Below the pieces are notes generated by a model that was not told where the DNA came from, ran no database searches, and worked only from the letters and a program-made list of their open reading frames with translations. Positions 33,301-43,084 of a stretch of DNA of 57,301 bases are shown here, in pieces. This DNA is from Alphaproteobacteria bacterium. Lineage in GTDB: Bacteria > Pseudomonadota > Alphaproteobacteria > Micropepsales > Micropepsaceae. Location: NCBI GenBank assembly GCA_028865545.1, contig JAGWJY010000017.1:1-57301 (forward strand). Reading direction: 5' to 3'. Position 1 is the stretch's first letter, and each line of letters starts with the position of its first letter. A program made the position numbers and the translations under genes.

Positions 33301-35058
33301 TCAAGCAGCCGGATTGAGCTCCGCACGGAGTTGCTGAGCGGCAGCGTCTGTCCGCGGTCCGATCACCACATGGACGCTGTCGCGGAACTTCGCGACACCC
33401 CGCGCGCCAGCGGCCCGCAATGCGCCATCGTCGACAAGGGAAACGCTACGGATACCGACACGGAGACGGCTGGAGCAGGTGGCGACGTCCTTGACGTTGG
33501 CCGCGCCGCCAAGGCCCGACAGCAACGCTTTGATTTCAACACGCGTGAAGGCTGCCGCGACAGGCGCCGCTGGCGGCGTTTCCTGCACAACCGGTGCGGC
33601 GGAAGCAGCTATGCCCCGTTGCATCAACGCCGCGCGGATCTCACCGGCCACCTGATCGGCGACCGGTCCCAACACAACCTGCAGCGCATTGGCCGAAGGG
33701 CGTACGAAGCCGCGCGCGCCTAGAGCCTTCAACCTGGGCTCGTCAATGGCCGAGGAATTCTTCACGATCAGCCGCAGCCGTGTGGTGCAGGCATCGACGC
33801 TCTCAAGATTTCCGACGCCGCCTAGCGCGTCGGCAAAGGCCCTGCCGCGTCCATCCGAGTCCTGCAAGGCGCTGACGGAGGATGGCGCCTCGTCGTCGCG
33901 CCCTAAGGTCTTGAGATTGAATTTGAGGATGGCGAAACGGAAAATGCCGTAATACAGCGCGAAATAGACCGCGCCCACGGGCAGCAGCAGCAACGGATGC
34001 GTCGCCTTGTTGAAGTTGATGACATAGTCGAACAGACCGGCCGAGAAACCGAAGCCCAGCCGTATATCCAAGGCGTTCATGATCACCATGGCGAAGCCGG
34101 TCAGCACAGCGTGCACGGCGTAAAGCAGCGGCGCCAGGAACATGAAGCTGAACTCGATCGGCTCGGTGACGCCGGTGAGGAAGGCGGTCAGCGCCATCGA
34201 TGCCAGCAGGCCCGCGATCGCCTTGCGTCGGCCGGGTAGCGCGGTGTGATACATCGCCAGGCAGGCGGCGGGCAGACCGAACATCATCACGGGGAAGAAC
34301 CCGGCCATGAACTTGCCGGCAGTCGGATCGCCAGCGAAGAAGCGTTTCAGATCGCCGGTGACGCCGTGATAGTCGCCGAGGATGAACCAAGCGATGTTGT
34401 TGATGATGTGATGCAGGCCGGTGACAATCAGCAGCCGGTTCAGCACGCCATATATAAAGAGCCCAAAGGCGCCAGAATCGAGCACTGCGCGGCTGCCGGC
34501 GTCCATGCCGTGTTCGATATAGGGCCAGCCGAAACCAAGAACCGCCGCCAGGCCGAGCGCCGCAAAACCCGCGGCGATAGGAATAAAGCGCCGCCCGCCG
34601 AAAAAGGCGAGATAGTCAGGCAGCTTGATGTTGTGGAAACGATTGTAAAGCCAACCGGAGATCAGGCCGGAGGCGATGCCCGTGGGCACACCGAGTTTCG
34701 CCAGCGCATCTGCCTTGTATGCATCCAATTTGAGATCGCGCGCGGCGCCTGTGAAACCGACAAGCACGTCCGGGGGAACATGGACCAATGCCTGGGCACC
34801 AGTTGTTGCCACCAGGAAACAGACGACACCTGCGAGGCCGGCCGCACCGTGGTTTTCCTTGGCAAGACCGACAGCCACGCCGATCGCGAAGAGGAGCCCG
34901 AGATTGGAAAAGATGGCGTTTCCGGCCGCCGCGATGAAGGGCACGTTCAAAAGATCAGGCTGGCCGAAGCGCAGCAGGAGGCCGGCCACGGGCAGCACGG
35001 CAATCGGCAGCATTAGGGCGCGGCCGAGCGGTTGCAGCGTTTCGAGAGCGGACTTCAT
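33301..35058 (-). CDS. nagE: PTS N-acetylglucosamine permease, IIC with two IIB domains
   Basis: A 585-residue inner-membrane transporter that imports and phosphorylates GlcNAc. The IIC part (about 1–385) has ten or so hydrophobic segments and the GVTEPIEFSFMFLAP motif. Two IIB domains follow: one around 403–480 with phospho-acceptor Cys424 (VDACTTRLRL), one around 506–585 with Cys528 (VATCSSRLRV). Standard NagE of enteric bacteria has a single IIB followed by IIA; here IIA is on the upstream protein. The ATG at 35058 overlaps the stop of the IIA-HPr-EI gene by four bases. Last gene of the minus-strand nag operon. Confidence 0.93.
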   Translation of the reverse strand: MKSALETLQPLGRALMLPIAVLPVAGLLLRFGQPDLLNVPFIAAAGNAIFSNLGLLFAIGVAVGLAKENHGAAGLAGVVCFLVATTGAQALVHVPPDVLVGFTGAARDLKLDAYKADALAKLGVPTGIASGLISGWLYNRFHNIKLPDYLAFFGGRRFIPIAAGFAALGLAAVLGFGWPYIEHGMDAGSRAVLDSGAFGLFIYGVLNRLLIVTGLHHIINNIAWFILGDYHGVTGDLKRFFAGDPTAGKFMAGFFPVMMFGLPAACLAMYHTALPGRRKAIAGLLASMALTAFLTGVTEPIEFSFMFLAPLLYAVHAVLTGFAMVIMNALDIRLGFGFSAGLFDYVINFNKATHPLLLLPVGAVYFALYYGIFRFAILKFNLKTLGRDDEAPSSVSALQDSDGRGRAFADALGGVGNLESVDACTTRLRLIVKNSSAIDEPRLKALGARGFVRPSANALQVVLGPVADQVAGEIRAALMQRGIAASAAPVVQETPPAAPVAAAFTRVEIKALLSGLGGAANVKDVATCSSRLRVGIRSVSLVDDGALRAAGARGVAKFRDSVHVVIGPRTDAAAQQLRAELNPAA

Positions 35059-37586
35059 GGTGCGACACTCCTTTGCTGGGAGCTGGGCCAGCGCGTACGG
35101 ATGAGCGTGCGGACGGCAGACGGAGAATCCAACGTCAAGGCCTGCTGCGCGATGTCGCGGCAATCGCCCATCGTCAGAGCGTGAATGGCCGCCTTCAAAG
35201 TTGGAATGGATGGCGGCGGCACGGACAACTCGCCGATGCCGAGGCCGATCAACAGTGGCGCGGCCAGCGGATCGGCCGCCAGCCCGCCGCAGACGCCTAC
35301 CATTTTGCCCGCCGCAGCGGCCGCCTCGGCAGTCCGCGCGATCAGCCGCAGAACTGCGGGATGCAGCGCGTCGATCTGGTTGGCGAGATGCGGATGGCCA
35401 CGATCCATCGCCAGCGTGTATTGCGTCAGATCATTGGTGCCGATGGAGAGGAAATCCGCTTCCCGCGCCAACTGATCGGCGAGCACCGCCGAGGCCGGTG
35501 TTTCGATCATGACACCGAGTTGGATTTTCGCGGCCTCGCCGCGTTCCTCGCGCAGCGCATCAAGGATGGCGCGCGCAGCCGTCAACTCGCCGAGCGAGGC
35601 GATCATCGGTAGCATGATGCGACACTGTCCAGCCGGCTTGACGCGCAGGGCAGCGGCAAACTGGGCCCGCAAGAGATCGGGCCACCAGAAACCGGCACGC
35701 ACGCCGCGCAGGCCGAGCGCCGGATTTTCTTCCGGCGGGAACGGCAGATAGGGCACCGGCTTGTCGCCGCCGATATCGAAGGTGCGCAGGATGAACGGCC
35801 GACCCTCAAGCGCATCCGCGATGGCCTGGTATTCCTCAAACTGTTCGTCTTCGCTGGGCGGCGCCTCGCGATCCAGAAACAGAAATTCGGTACGCAGCAA
35901 GCCGCAGCCCTCTGCCCCCATCTTGACGGCGGATGCCGCTTCCAGCGGGCCGCGGCCGAGATTGGCGAAGACTTCGATGCGGGTACCGTCTGCCGTGTGG
36001 CATTCCTGCGCCGCATTGGCCAGCGCATCGGCCCGCCGGCGTGCCTGTACGGCAATGGCTTCTTTTGCAGTCGCGGCGGCCCGAGCATCCGGCATAAGAC
36101 GCAGAATGCCTGCATCGGCATCAAGCAACACCTCGGCGCCTTCGGTCACGCGCTTGATGGCGTCTCCTACGCCGACCAGCGCGGGCACGTTCATGCCCGC
36201 GGCGATGATCGCCACATGCGAGGTCGGCCCACCACCGACGGTGACGAAACCCGCAACCTTGGCGGATTCCAGCGACACCAGCTCCGACGGCAGCAGTTCA
36301 TCGGCGATGAGGATCGCGTGCGGCGGCAGGTCGATATCGTGGCCGGCGGCCTGACCCGTAAGCACGGTAAGAAGTTGGCGTTCGAGATCGAGCAGATCGC
36401 TGGCGCGTTCGCGCATGCGCGCATCGTCCATGGCCTTGAACGTGTTCGCCACACCGCGAACCGCTTCGCGCCAAGCGAAACCAGCGCTCTTTCCCTTTTC
36501 GATGAGCGCCATCGTCGTCCTGTGAAGTTCAGGATCATCGAGCAAGGCGATATGCGCCGCGAGGATGTCGCGCCGCTGGCGGTCGCCGGAAGACGCGGCC
36601 AGTTCCAGTCGCGACCTGATTGCGGCAAGGGCGCGCTGGAATTCGGAGGTCTCATGCACGATGCCGGTGCCGCGCTCCGCCACGGCAATTTCACTTGCCT
36701 TGAAATGCACGGCCCGACCCAGCGCCATGCCCGGCGCTGCGCGCACGCCGCGCACGACAAGCGGATCGTCATCCCGTTGCGGCGGCGACGCAGCCTTCTT
36801 CGGCAGCGGTGCGACAGCCACCGAAACAGGCGTCTCGCCAAGACCGGCTACGATCAGATCGGCCAGCGCCGCAACGGCCTTGTCCGCGTCAGGACCATTT
36901 GCTTCCAGCCGTACAGTGTCGTTGCAATGCACGCCGAGTGACATCAGGGCGGCCACGCTCTTGGCGTTGGCCTGCTTCCCTTTGAGCGTCAATGACACCT
37001 CGGCGTTGAAGCGTTTGGCGCTGTTGGACAGCACCGCCGCCGGCCGCGCATGAAGGCCATGCGCCAGGGCGGTGACGATATCTCGCGATGCGACGCCGCC
37101 GGCGGCTCCCGCCGCCTTGCCATCCTTGCTCTCGGCAGACGACAGTTCCATGAGAAACTCACCGACAGCGACCTCCCGGTCGTGGCAACGCCTCGATATC
37201 CGGAAAGCACCACCGTTGGTGATGACGATCGGCGAAATCAGGCTTTTGACGCGCACCGCCAGGAATTCGAGGTCAAAGGTCAGCAGCGGATCTCCAACCT
37301 GAACCGATTTGCCCTCGCGCGCGTGGCTGATGAACCCCTGCCCGCCCAGCGCCACTGTCTCCAAGCCGATATGAATGAGGATTTCCGCGCCGTTCGCCGC
37401 GCGCAGCGTGACGGCATGCTTGGCGGACGAGATGACGATGCCGTCGCACGGTGCATGCAACGTCGAACCGACGGGATCGATCGCCAGCCCATCGCCCAGA
37501 ATGCGCTCGGAAAACACCGGATCGGGCACTTCGTCGAGCGGCGCGACCCAGCCCTGCATCGGTGCGACCAGCACAAGATTGGACAC
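35055..37586 (-). CDS. PTS IIA-HPr-enzyme I fusion protein
   Basis: An 843-residue cytoplasmic phosphoryl-transfer protein. Domain order: IIA of the glucose family (about 1–150; His57 in SSAKHAVTL and His72 in ILIHIGLETV), HPr (about 166–255; His179 in LHARPAA), enzyme I (about 275–843; His457 in GGGPTSHVAI, PEP-site Cys in GVCGGLAADP). It passes phosphate from PEP to the two IIB domains of NagE, so the locus has a self-contained PTS. The start lies three bases after the hexosaminidase stop, and its end overlaps nagE. Similar IIA-HPr-EI fusions occur in GlcNAc loci of Caulobacter and Xanthomonas relatives. Confidence 0.93.
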   Translation of the reverse strand: MSNLVLVAPMQGWVAPLDEVPDPVFSERILGDGLAIDPVGSTLHAPCDGIVISSAKHAVTLRAANGAEILIHIGLETVALGGQGFISHAREGKSVQVGDPLLTFDLEFLAVRVKSLISPIVITNGGAFRISRRCHDREVAVGEFLMELSSAESKDGKAAGAAGGVASRDIVTALAHGLHARPAAVLSNSAKRFNAEVSLTLKGKQANAKSVAALMSLGVHCNDTVRLEANGPDADKAVAALADLIVAGLGETPVSVAVAPLPKKAASPPQRDDDPLVVRGVRAAPGMALGRAVHFKASEIAVAERGTGIVHETSEFQRALAAIRSRLELAASSGDRQRRDILAAHIALLDDPELHRTTMALIEKGKSAGFAWREAVRGVANTFKAMDDARMRERASDLLDLERQLLTVLTGQAAGHDIDLPPHAILIADELLPSELVSLESAKVAGFVTVGGGPTSHVAIIAAGMNVPALVGVGDAIKRVTEGAEVLLDADAGILRLMPDARAAATAKEAIAVQARRRADALANAAQECHTADGTRIEVFANLGRGPLEAASAVKMGAEGCGLLRTEFLFLDREAPPSEDEQFEEYQAIADALEGRPFILRTFDIGGDKPVPYLPFPPEENPALGLRGVRAGFWWPDLLRAQFAAALRVKPAGQCRIMLPMIASLGELTAARAILDALREERGEAAKIQLGVMIETPASAVLADQLAREADFLSIGTNDLTQYTLAMDRGHPHLANQIDALHPAVLRLIARTAEAAAAAGKMVGVCGGLAADPLAAPLLIGLGIGELSVPPPSIPTLKAAIHALTMGDCRDIAQQALTLDSPSAVRTLIRTRWPSSQQRSVAP

Positions 37587-37589
37587 GTC

Positions 37590-39983
37590 CTACTCCCTTT
37601 CCGGAACCAGCTGCACCCAATCGATCGCCCAGATGGGATCGATGCTGCGCCGCGTGAACACAAAACACAGATCGTGGACGCCCTGCTGCGGCGTGAGCGT
37701 GGCGCGCAACGTCGTAATCGCGTCGTTGCCGACGGCCGGTGCCAACGGCAGCACGGCGATGCGCGGGCCCGTGCAGGTGTCGAGATGCACCTCAAGCTCG
37801 CCGTCCGGCGTCTGTGGCGGCAGCAAGGCGATCTTGTGAATGTCGTCGCCTACCTGGAAATTGAACGGCACCTGGCCGACGCCCGCCTCGATCGACGCCA
37901 ACCCGGTGAGATCAACGTGTGGGTAGATCCAACAGGGATTCATGATGTCCACCAGGAACACAGCACGTGGACCGTTCACCGGCGCATCGTCTTCCAGCGA
38001 CAGCGGGATGTTTTTGGTACACAGCGTGAGATCGTGGCTGTCACGGCTCAGCAGCGACAGGACGGTGATATCCTTTGCGGTGGGCGTCGTCAGCGCTGTG
38101 CCACCTACGAAGGCCGCCGTCGTGATCTTGGATGGAAGCGGCAGGGTGAGCGGTGCCTTGTAGAGCGGCGAGTTGGCCGTCGGCTGTGCGCCATCCACGG
38201 TGTAATGGATGACGCCAAAATCCGCCTGGTTGGAGAGCGAAACCGTGGCGCTATGCGCGGCGCGCTCATACTGCGCCGAGACGCGGACGGCCAGCGCGCT
38301 TTCGGAATGCGTGATCCCGAGGGCCCGGTAACGGCCGAGTTGCGCCGGCAGACGCGCGAGGAAACTCTGCCAGTTGTGCGTGCCAGCCGGCGACCAGGCC
38401 AATTCGGCAAGCGCCGCGGCGCGCGGGAAGGCGGCATAATCGACGAGATCTTGTTGGCGGATATGCTCCGTCCAAATGTTACCCTGCAGACCGATGATGT
38501 GCGCCTGCTGCTCCGGCGTCAGCGACGCGGGCACCGGATTGAAATCGTAGACATCCTTGAGTGAGACGATGGCACCACGCCCCGGCGGCTCATCCGGTCC
38601 CTCGGCCTGGCGGTTGTCGAAATAAAGCGTCGGCGCGGGCGACAACACGGCATCGTGCCCGGTCTTGGCGGCGGTAATGGCCCCATCGATGCCGCGCCAA
38701 GAGGTAATGGTAGCGTCCGGCGGCACGCCACCTTCTAAGATTTCGTCCCAGCCGATCAGACGCCGGCCATGCGCCGCCAGAAACTTGCCGATCCGCGCTG
38801 TGAAGTAACCCTGCAAGGCATCTTCGTTCTTGATGTCCAAGGCGTGCATCTGGGCCTGTATCTTCGGTGACGCCTTCCACTGGTCCTTCACCGCTTCGTC
38901 ACCACCGACATGGATGTAATGGCTCGGGAACAGCGCCATAACTTCGGTCAGAACGTTCTCCAGAAAATCGAAGGTCGAGTCGTCGACATTGTAGAGATAA
39001 GGGAACACGCCCCAATCGCTGGAAACCTGCTTCGGCGGATTCTTCACAGAGCCGAGCTGGGGATAGGCGACGATCGCCGCCAGGGCGTGGCCCGGCATCT
39101 CAATCTCGGGGACAATGGTGATGTTGCGGCGCTGTGCATAGGCAACAATCTCCCGGATTTCATCCTGGGCGTAGAAACCGCCATAGAGTCGGGGCTTGCC
39201 CGTGGCCTGGTCGATGTCGGCGGCCGCGCCAGCGCCAGCCGGCACGCGCCACGCGCCGACGCTCGTCAGCCTGGGATATTTCTTGATTTCGATCCGCCAG
39301 CCCTGATCGTCGGTGAGGTGCCACTGCAAGACGTTGAGTTTGTGTAGCGCCATGGCGTCTATAAAAGATTTGATGAAGGCCGGTGACTGGAAGTGGCGCA
39401 CCGAATCCAACATCAGTCCGCGCCAGGTAAAGCGCGGCTCGTCGGTTATCTGCATGTCGGCGACGTCGACCGACAGCGCCCGCCCCTCGGTCTGCGTCAG
39501 CAATTCCCAAAGCGTCACGCAACCGTAGAACAGACCGGCGCGCGTTCCTGCCGACACCACAATTCCATCACGCGTCACATCCAGACGATACCCTTCGTCG
39601 CCCGTCGCTTTGGGATCATCCAGACGCCGCAGGACGATACCGCGGTGCGGCGGCGCCGACGTATCTCCGTCTTGAGGCACAAGCGACAGACCGCGAGTCT
39701 GCTTCACAAGTTTTGTCAAATAACCCGCGATCCAGGCGCAATCACCGTCGCCCGTACTACAAAGAACCGGCGTTCCGCCGGCAACCGAAAAATGTCCGTC
39801 GGACAGCACCATGCTCTGCGGCTCCGGGATGATCGATGGCGGTTCCCGCTCAACGCGCGGCGCAAACCAGCCCGTCAGATGGTGGTACCGTGCGTCGACC
39901 CACCCCGCAATTTCCGTCTGGCATCCAGACAAAACCGGAGCAACAAGCAGAAGCAAGGCCAGGACGCGCAGCCGGGTAAACAT
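37590..39983 (-). CDS. Beta-N-acetylhexosaminidase, GH20, lipoprotein
   Basis: A 797-residue exported enzyme. A lipoprotein signal (LLLVAPVLSGC, lipid-bearing Cys21) anchors it, probably to the outer membrane. A GH20 N-terminal domain begins PPSIIPEPQSM. The catalytic barrel (about 180–530) has WHLTDDQGWR, VPEIEMPGHA, and HVGGDEAVKDQW with the Asp362–Glu363 pair. A C-terminal ~230-residue part contains a chitobiase-like Ig-type segment and a further beta domain. It should release GlcNAc from chito-oligosaccharides brought in by the adjacent receptor. The ATG at 39983 begins the lipoprotein signal. Second gene of the minus-strand nag operon. Confidence 0.93.
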   Translation of the reverse strand: MFTRLRVLALLLLVAPVLSGCQTEIAGWVDARYHHLTGWFAPRVEREPPSIIPEPQSMVLSDGHFSVAGGTPVLCSTGDGDCAWIAGYLTKLVKQTRGLSLVPQDGDTSAPPHRGIVLRRLDDPKATGDEGYRLDVTRDGIVVSAGTRAGLFYGCVTLWELLTQTEGRALSVDVADMQITDEPRFTWRGLMLDSVRHFQSPAFIKSFIDAMALHKLNVLQWHLTDDQGWRIEIKKYPRLTSVGAWRVPAGAGAAADIDQATGKPRLYGGFYAQDEIREIVAYAQRRNITIVPEIEMPGHALAAIVAYPQLGSVKNPPKQVSSDWGVFPYLYNVDDSTFDFLENVLTEVMALFPSHYIHVGGDEAVKDQWKASPKIQAQMHALDIKNEDALQGYFTARIGKFLAAHGRRLIGWDEILEGGVPPDATITSWRGIDGAITAAKTGHDAVLSPAPTLYFDNRQAEGPDEPPGRGAIVSLKDVYDFNPVPASLTPEQQAHIIGLQGNIWTEHIRQQDLVDYAAFPRAAALAELAWSPAGTHNWQSFLARLPAQLGRYRALGITHSESALAVRVSAQYERAAHSATVSLSNQADFGVIHYTVDGAQPTANSPLYKAPLTLPLPSKITTAAFVGGTALTTPTAKDITVLSLLSRDSHDLTLCTKNIPLSLEDDAPVNGPRAVFLVDIMNPCWIYPHVDLTGLASIEAGVGQVPFNFQVGDDIHKIALLPPQTPDGELEVHLDTCTGPRIAVLPLAPAVGNDAITTLRATLTPQQGVHDLCFVFTRRSIDPIWAIDWVQLVPERE

Positions 39984-40132
39984 TCCGCAATGGCGACAAA
40001 TCACGGCTTGCATGGAGAAATCATATCGCTTGCGGCGACATCCGCTGGTCCGTTGAAAGGAAGAGCGGAGTAACTTTCGCCACTCCGCTCCAGGCAGTCA
40101 CAGTACTCGAGGGAAGGCAGATCGGGAAGGCC

Positions 40133-40164
40133 GAGCCCAGGCGTGCTTTCGCACACCCGGGCTC
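40133..40164 (-). terminator. Hairpin downstream of TonB receptor 3
   Basis: GAGCCCAGGCGTGC (40133–40146) pairs with GCACACCCGGGCTC (40151–40164) at 12 of 14 positions around a TTTC loop. It begins 10 bp past the receptor stop. It has no T-run on the minus strand and may protect the receptor mRNA and reduce read-through into the hexosaminidase gene. Confidence 0.6.
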
Positions 40165-40173
40165 ATTCCGTAC

Positions 40174-42843
40174 TCAGTACTTGAACCGGACGCCCGCATA
40201 AAGCTGGCTGCCGTTGCTGTACAGCGCACGCGGCTGTGTCGTATTCGCGGCATAGTACTTCAATGTCTGGTTGGTCAGATTCAGGCCGTCGAACGTCAGA
40301 GAGATGTTGTCGGTGACCGTAAACTGCACCGAAGCATTCAGAGTGCCATAAGCATTCTGGTTTTCCGCGGAGCTGCGGTCCAGACCAACCAACATCTTGG
40401 AGCGATACATGTAGGAGACACGCGCGCTCAGCCATTCATTTTCATAATAACCCGTGAAGTTGGCCGTTTCCTTGGAGTCTCCGACCAGCGGCCCGCCGCC
40501 GTTATCCACGCCGTTGGCATAAGTGAAGTTGGTTTGAACGCCGAAGCCTCCATAGATCGGTTGTTCCCAGTTCACCTCTACACCTTCGTCGTGCCCACTT
40601 GAATTGAACGGCGACGTGATAGTGTAGGTCGAGTAGATCGGCGTGGGGTTTTTGCCGGTCAGCGTCATGTTCACGTAACTGGCCGTGCTATTGCCGTAAG
40701 ATACGTAAGACGACAGATCCATGTAGAACAGGCCGACGGACAGCATCGACTGCGGTGCGTAGTACCATTCGTAGCTGAGGTCGTAGTTTGCCGACTTGAT
40801 CGGTTTGAGATTCGGATTGCCGCCGTTGCCGGTCAAGTTCAGGTCCGTAAGCTGCACAGAACCGCCCAAAGCACTGTAGTCGGGGCGGGCCATGGTTTCT
40901 GCAGCCGCAAAGCGCAGCACGCTCTTCTCGCTCAAATCGATGCTGAGATTGGCGCTTGGCAGGACATCCCAGTAGGTGTGCGTGATTTTGTTAATCCCAT
41001 AGGAGCCAAAATCGCTGTAAGTACCGGTGGGATCATTGACATACTGGTTGATCGTTTCGTCTGTCTTGACGACGCGAACACCAAAGTTGCCCTTCCAGTT
41101 CTCGCCACCGATGTTCGCCATCGCGTAACCCGCGGTGTCCTGCTCTTCGACGTTGAGGCTCAACTGCCAATCGAAGCGGCCGTTCTTGGGGTTCGAGATC
41201 GCGGCCGGCGACTGCGGATAAGATCTCCAGCTCGTATTGTTGAACAGGAGGTTTTCGATTTCCGCAGTGTTGCCCAACGGCACGTCGGTCAACATGCCGG
41301 GAATTTTGAAGGCGCTCGCGAAATTGGACGGATAGTTGGACGTGGAAATCTGACTTCCGATGGATCCGCCATACGAAACGCCGCCGTCCCAGACAATGGA
41401 CGTCCGCTTATGGTCGGCAAAGCGCGCGCCCACTTTCACGGACTTGATCGGGCCGATGCCAACCTGCTGCTCGGCGTCGACTTGGCCATAGTACTCGCGA
41501 TCGACCGCGCTATTTACGACTGTCCACGCCCAGTCGTTGACCAGGGTTGACGCATCGGCCGTGTTCACACCTGGAACACTGACCGCAGCAACGCCAGTGG
41601 TGAAATCGTAACCCGCCGTGCCGCCCGGAGCGCCTTGGACTTCGCCTTCCCAGGCCACCTGGGGATTCGTTTTGCCGACGCCATGGCTATAGCCAGTCTT
41701 GAAGCTCATCGTCAGATTGTCGTTCGGATTCCAAGTTCCGTCGGCGTTGAGGTAATAGGTCTCAGCACCCGAGCCCGGACGCATGATCGAGTCCGCAACG
41801 ATCGGTGTCCCGCCTGCCGATGGGAACGTCGCGGAAACGACCGTATTGTTCACCACTTTGTAGTTGGTGGGTACGTTGCCGCCAAACTCGTTCGTGCCCC
41901 AGAACATATAGTTGTTGTTGATGTTGCTGGCATTGAGGTGGGCATAGAATCCCGACAACGTCAGCTCGAAACTGTCGCTCGGCCGGAACTGCACTGTAAG
42001 ATCGCCGCCTTTGCGCGTGCGTTGCTGCAGGAACAAGGCCGAACCGATCAGCGTCGGATATTCGGCGCCCACCAGGTCAGGATGTGCCGTTCCTGCCGGA
42101 CTTGCAGCCGTAACCGACGAATAGCCGAGAAATTCCTGGCCGTCGCGGCGGATGTCGCGCTGCTCGTAGAACGCCTGCAACATCACGCCGAACTTGCCGG
42201 AGGGATCCTTCCAACCGACCAAGGCGTTGAATTGCGGCGTGGTCTTGCTGCGCAACGTCGTATAGGCGGCTTCGGCGCTCGCTTCGAGCGTGAAGTCGTC
42301 CTTGAAATCGAGCGGCTTGCGGGTCTGGATGTCGACCACCCCCGCCACACCACCTTCAACCAGATCGGCCTGCTGGCTCTTGTAGACCTTGGCGGTGCTC
42401 ACGATTTCGGACGGCAACAGCGTGTAGCTAACGCTGCGACCGATCGTCTGAAATTGGTCAAGGATGAACCAGTCGCCATTGGCAATCGAATGGCCATCGA
42501 CCAGTGTCTGCGTCAAGCTGGCATTGGTGCCGCGAATCGAAACGCGGTCGTTTTCATCGAAACCGCCTTCGCCGCTCGCCGCCGAAACCGTATTGACGCC
42601 CGGTACGCGCTGGAGCGCATCGGCGACATTCTTGTCCGGAAACTTGCCGATATCTTCCGCAGACACGGCGTCCACAATTGCAGTTGAAGACCGCTTGATG
42701 TCGATCGCGCGATCAAGAGACGCTCGAATGCCCGTGACAACGACTGTTTCGATCCCCGCGTCGCTTTGCGCGACGGCCGGAACGCCGACCGCTATGATCG
42801 CGAGCACGCTCGCCGACCCTGCCAAGATCCCCTTCAATCTCAT
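40174..42843 (-). CDS. TonB-dependent receptor (3), probably for chito-oligosaccharides
   Basis: An 889-residue outer-membrane receptor. The signal peptide ends AVGVPAVAQ. The plug begins ETVVVTGIRASLDRAIDIK, then SSTAIVDAVSAEDIGKFPDK and VADALQRVPGV, the pattern of the large carbohydrate TBDR group. The barrel ends YAGVRFKY. GGAGGG lies nine bases before the ATG at 42843. It heads an operon with GH20 hexosaminidase, the PTS fusion and NagE, and is divergent from the GntR regulator, so chitin fragments or GlcNAc are the likely cargo. This arrangement resembles the Caulobacter GlcNAc locus. Confidence 0.92.
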   Translation of the reverse strand: MRLKGILAGSASVLAIIAVGVPAVAQSDAGIETVVVTGIRASLDRAIDIKRSSTAIVDAVSAEDIGKFPDKNVADALQRVPGVNTVSAASGEGGFDENDRVSIRGTNASLTQTLVDGHSIANGDWFILDQFQTIGRSVSYTLLPSEIVSTAKVYKSQQADLVEGGVAGVVDIQTRKPLDFKDDFTLEASAEAAYTTLRSKTTPQFNALVGWKDPSGKFGVMLQAFYEQRDIRRDGQEFLGYSSVTAASPAGTAHPDLVGAEYPTLIGSALFLQQRTRKGGDLTVQFRPSDSFELTLSGFYAHLNASNINNNYMFWGTNEFGGNVPTNYKVVNNTVVSATFPSAGGTPIVADSIMRPGSGAETYYLNADGTWNPNDNLTMSFKTGYSHGVGKTNPQVAWEGEVQGAPGGTAGYDFTTGVAAVSVPGVNTADASTLVNDWAWTVVNSAVDREYYGQVDAEQQVGIGPIKSVKVGARFADHKRTSIVWDGGVSYGGSIGSQISTSNYPSNFASAFKIPGMLTDVPLGNTAEIENLLFNNTSWRSYPQSPAAISNPKNGRFDWQLSLNVEEQDTAGYAMANIGGENWKGNFGVRVVKTDETINQYVNDPTGTYSDFGSYGINKITHTYWDVLPSANLSIDLSEKSVLRFAAAETMARPDYSALGGSVQLTDLNLTGNGGNPNLKPIKSANYDLSYEWYYAPQSMLSVGLFYMDLSSYVSYGNSTASYVNMTLTGKNPTPIYSTYTITSPFNSSGHDEGVEVNWEQPIYGGFGVQTNFTYANGVDNGGGPLVGDSKETANFTGYYENEWLSARVSYMYRSKMLVGLDRSSAENQNAYGTLNASVQFTVTDNISLTFDGLNLTNQTLKYYAANTTQPRALYSNGSQLYAGVRFKY

Positions 42844-42951
42844 GATGTTCTGCCCTCCGTTAGAAATTCCCGAGGCAGTCGAAACCGCCCCGCATCGCCC
42901 TCGAGACTTGCGCCCGACCACCGCATGGGTATCACTGGCAAAAGTCCAATG

Positions 42952-43051
42952 TAATACCATTTATAAATTGGATATCTCTGTCAAGCCCAATTATTGGGTT
43001 CATTTTTAGATTGACGGATATCTACCTTGATGTGGTATGCAATTGGTATTA
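42952..43051. promoter_or_regulatory. Divergent nag control region with repeated operator-like sites
   Basis: TAATACCA (42952–42959) and its reverse complement TGGTATTA (43044–43051) flank the region. A further TGGTAT is at 43033–43038. GGATATCT occurs twice (42970–42977, 43016–43023), and CCCAATTATTGGG (42986–42998) is a palindrome. A minus-strand TTGACA (42984–42979) may be the -35 of the receptor operon. TGGTAT half-sites recall the operators of GntR/HutC-type NagR regulators, so the adjacent GntR protein is the likely ligand. Which repeat is the real operator cannot be decided by eye. Confidence 0.55.
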
Positions 43052-43084
43052 GAAAGTTGTCCATGTCGGCGACTCGCTTGGGAG

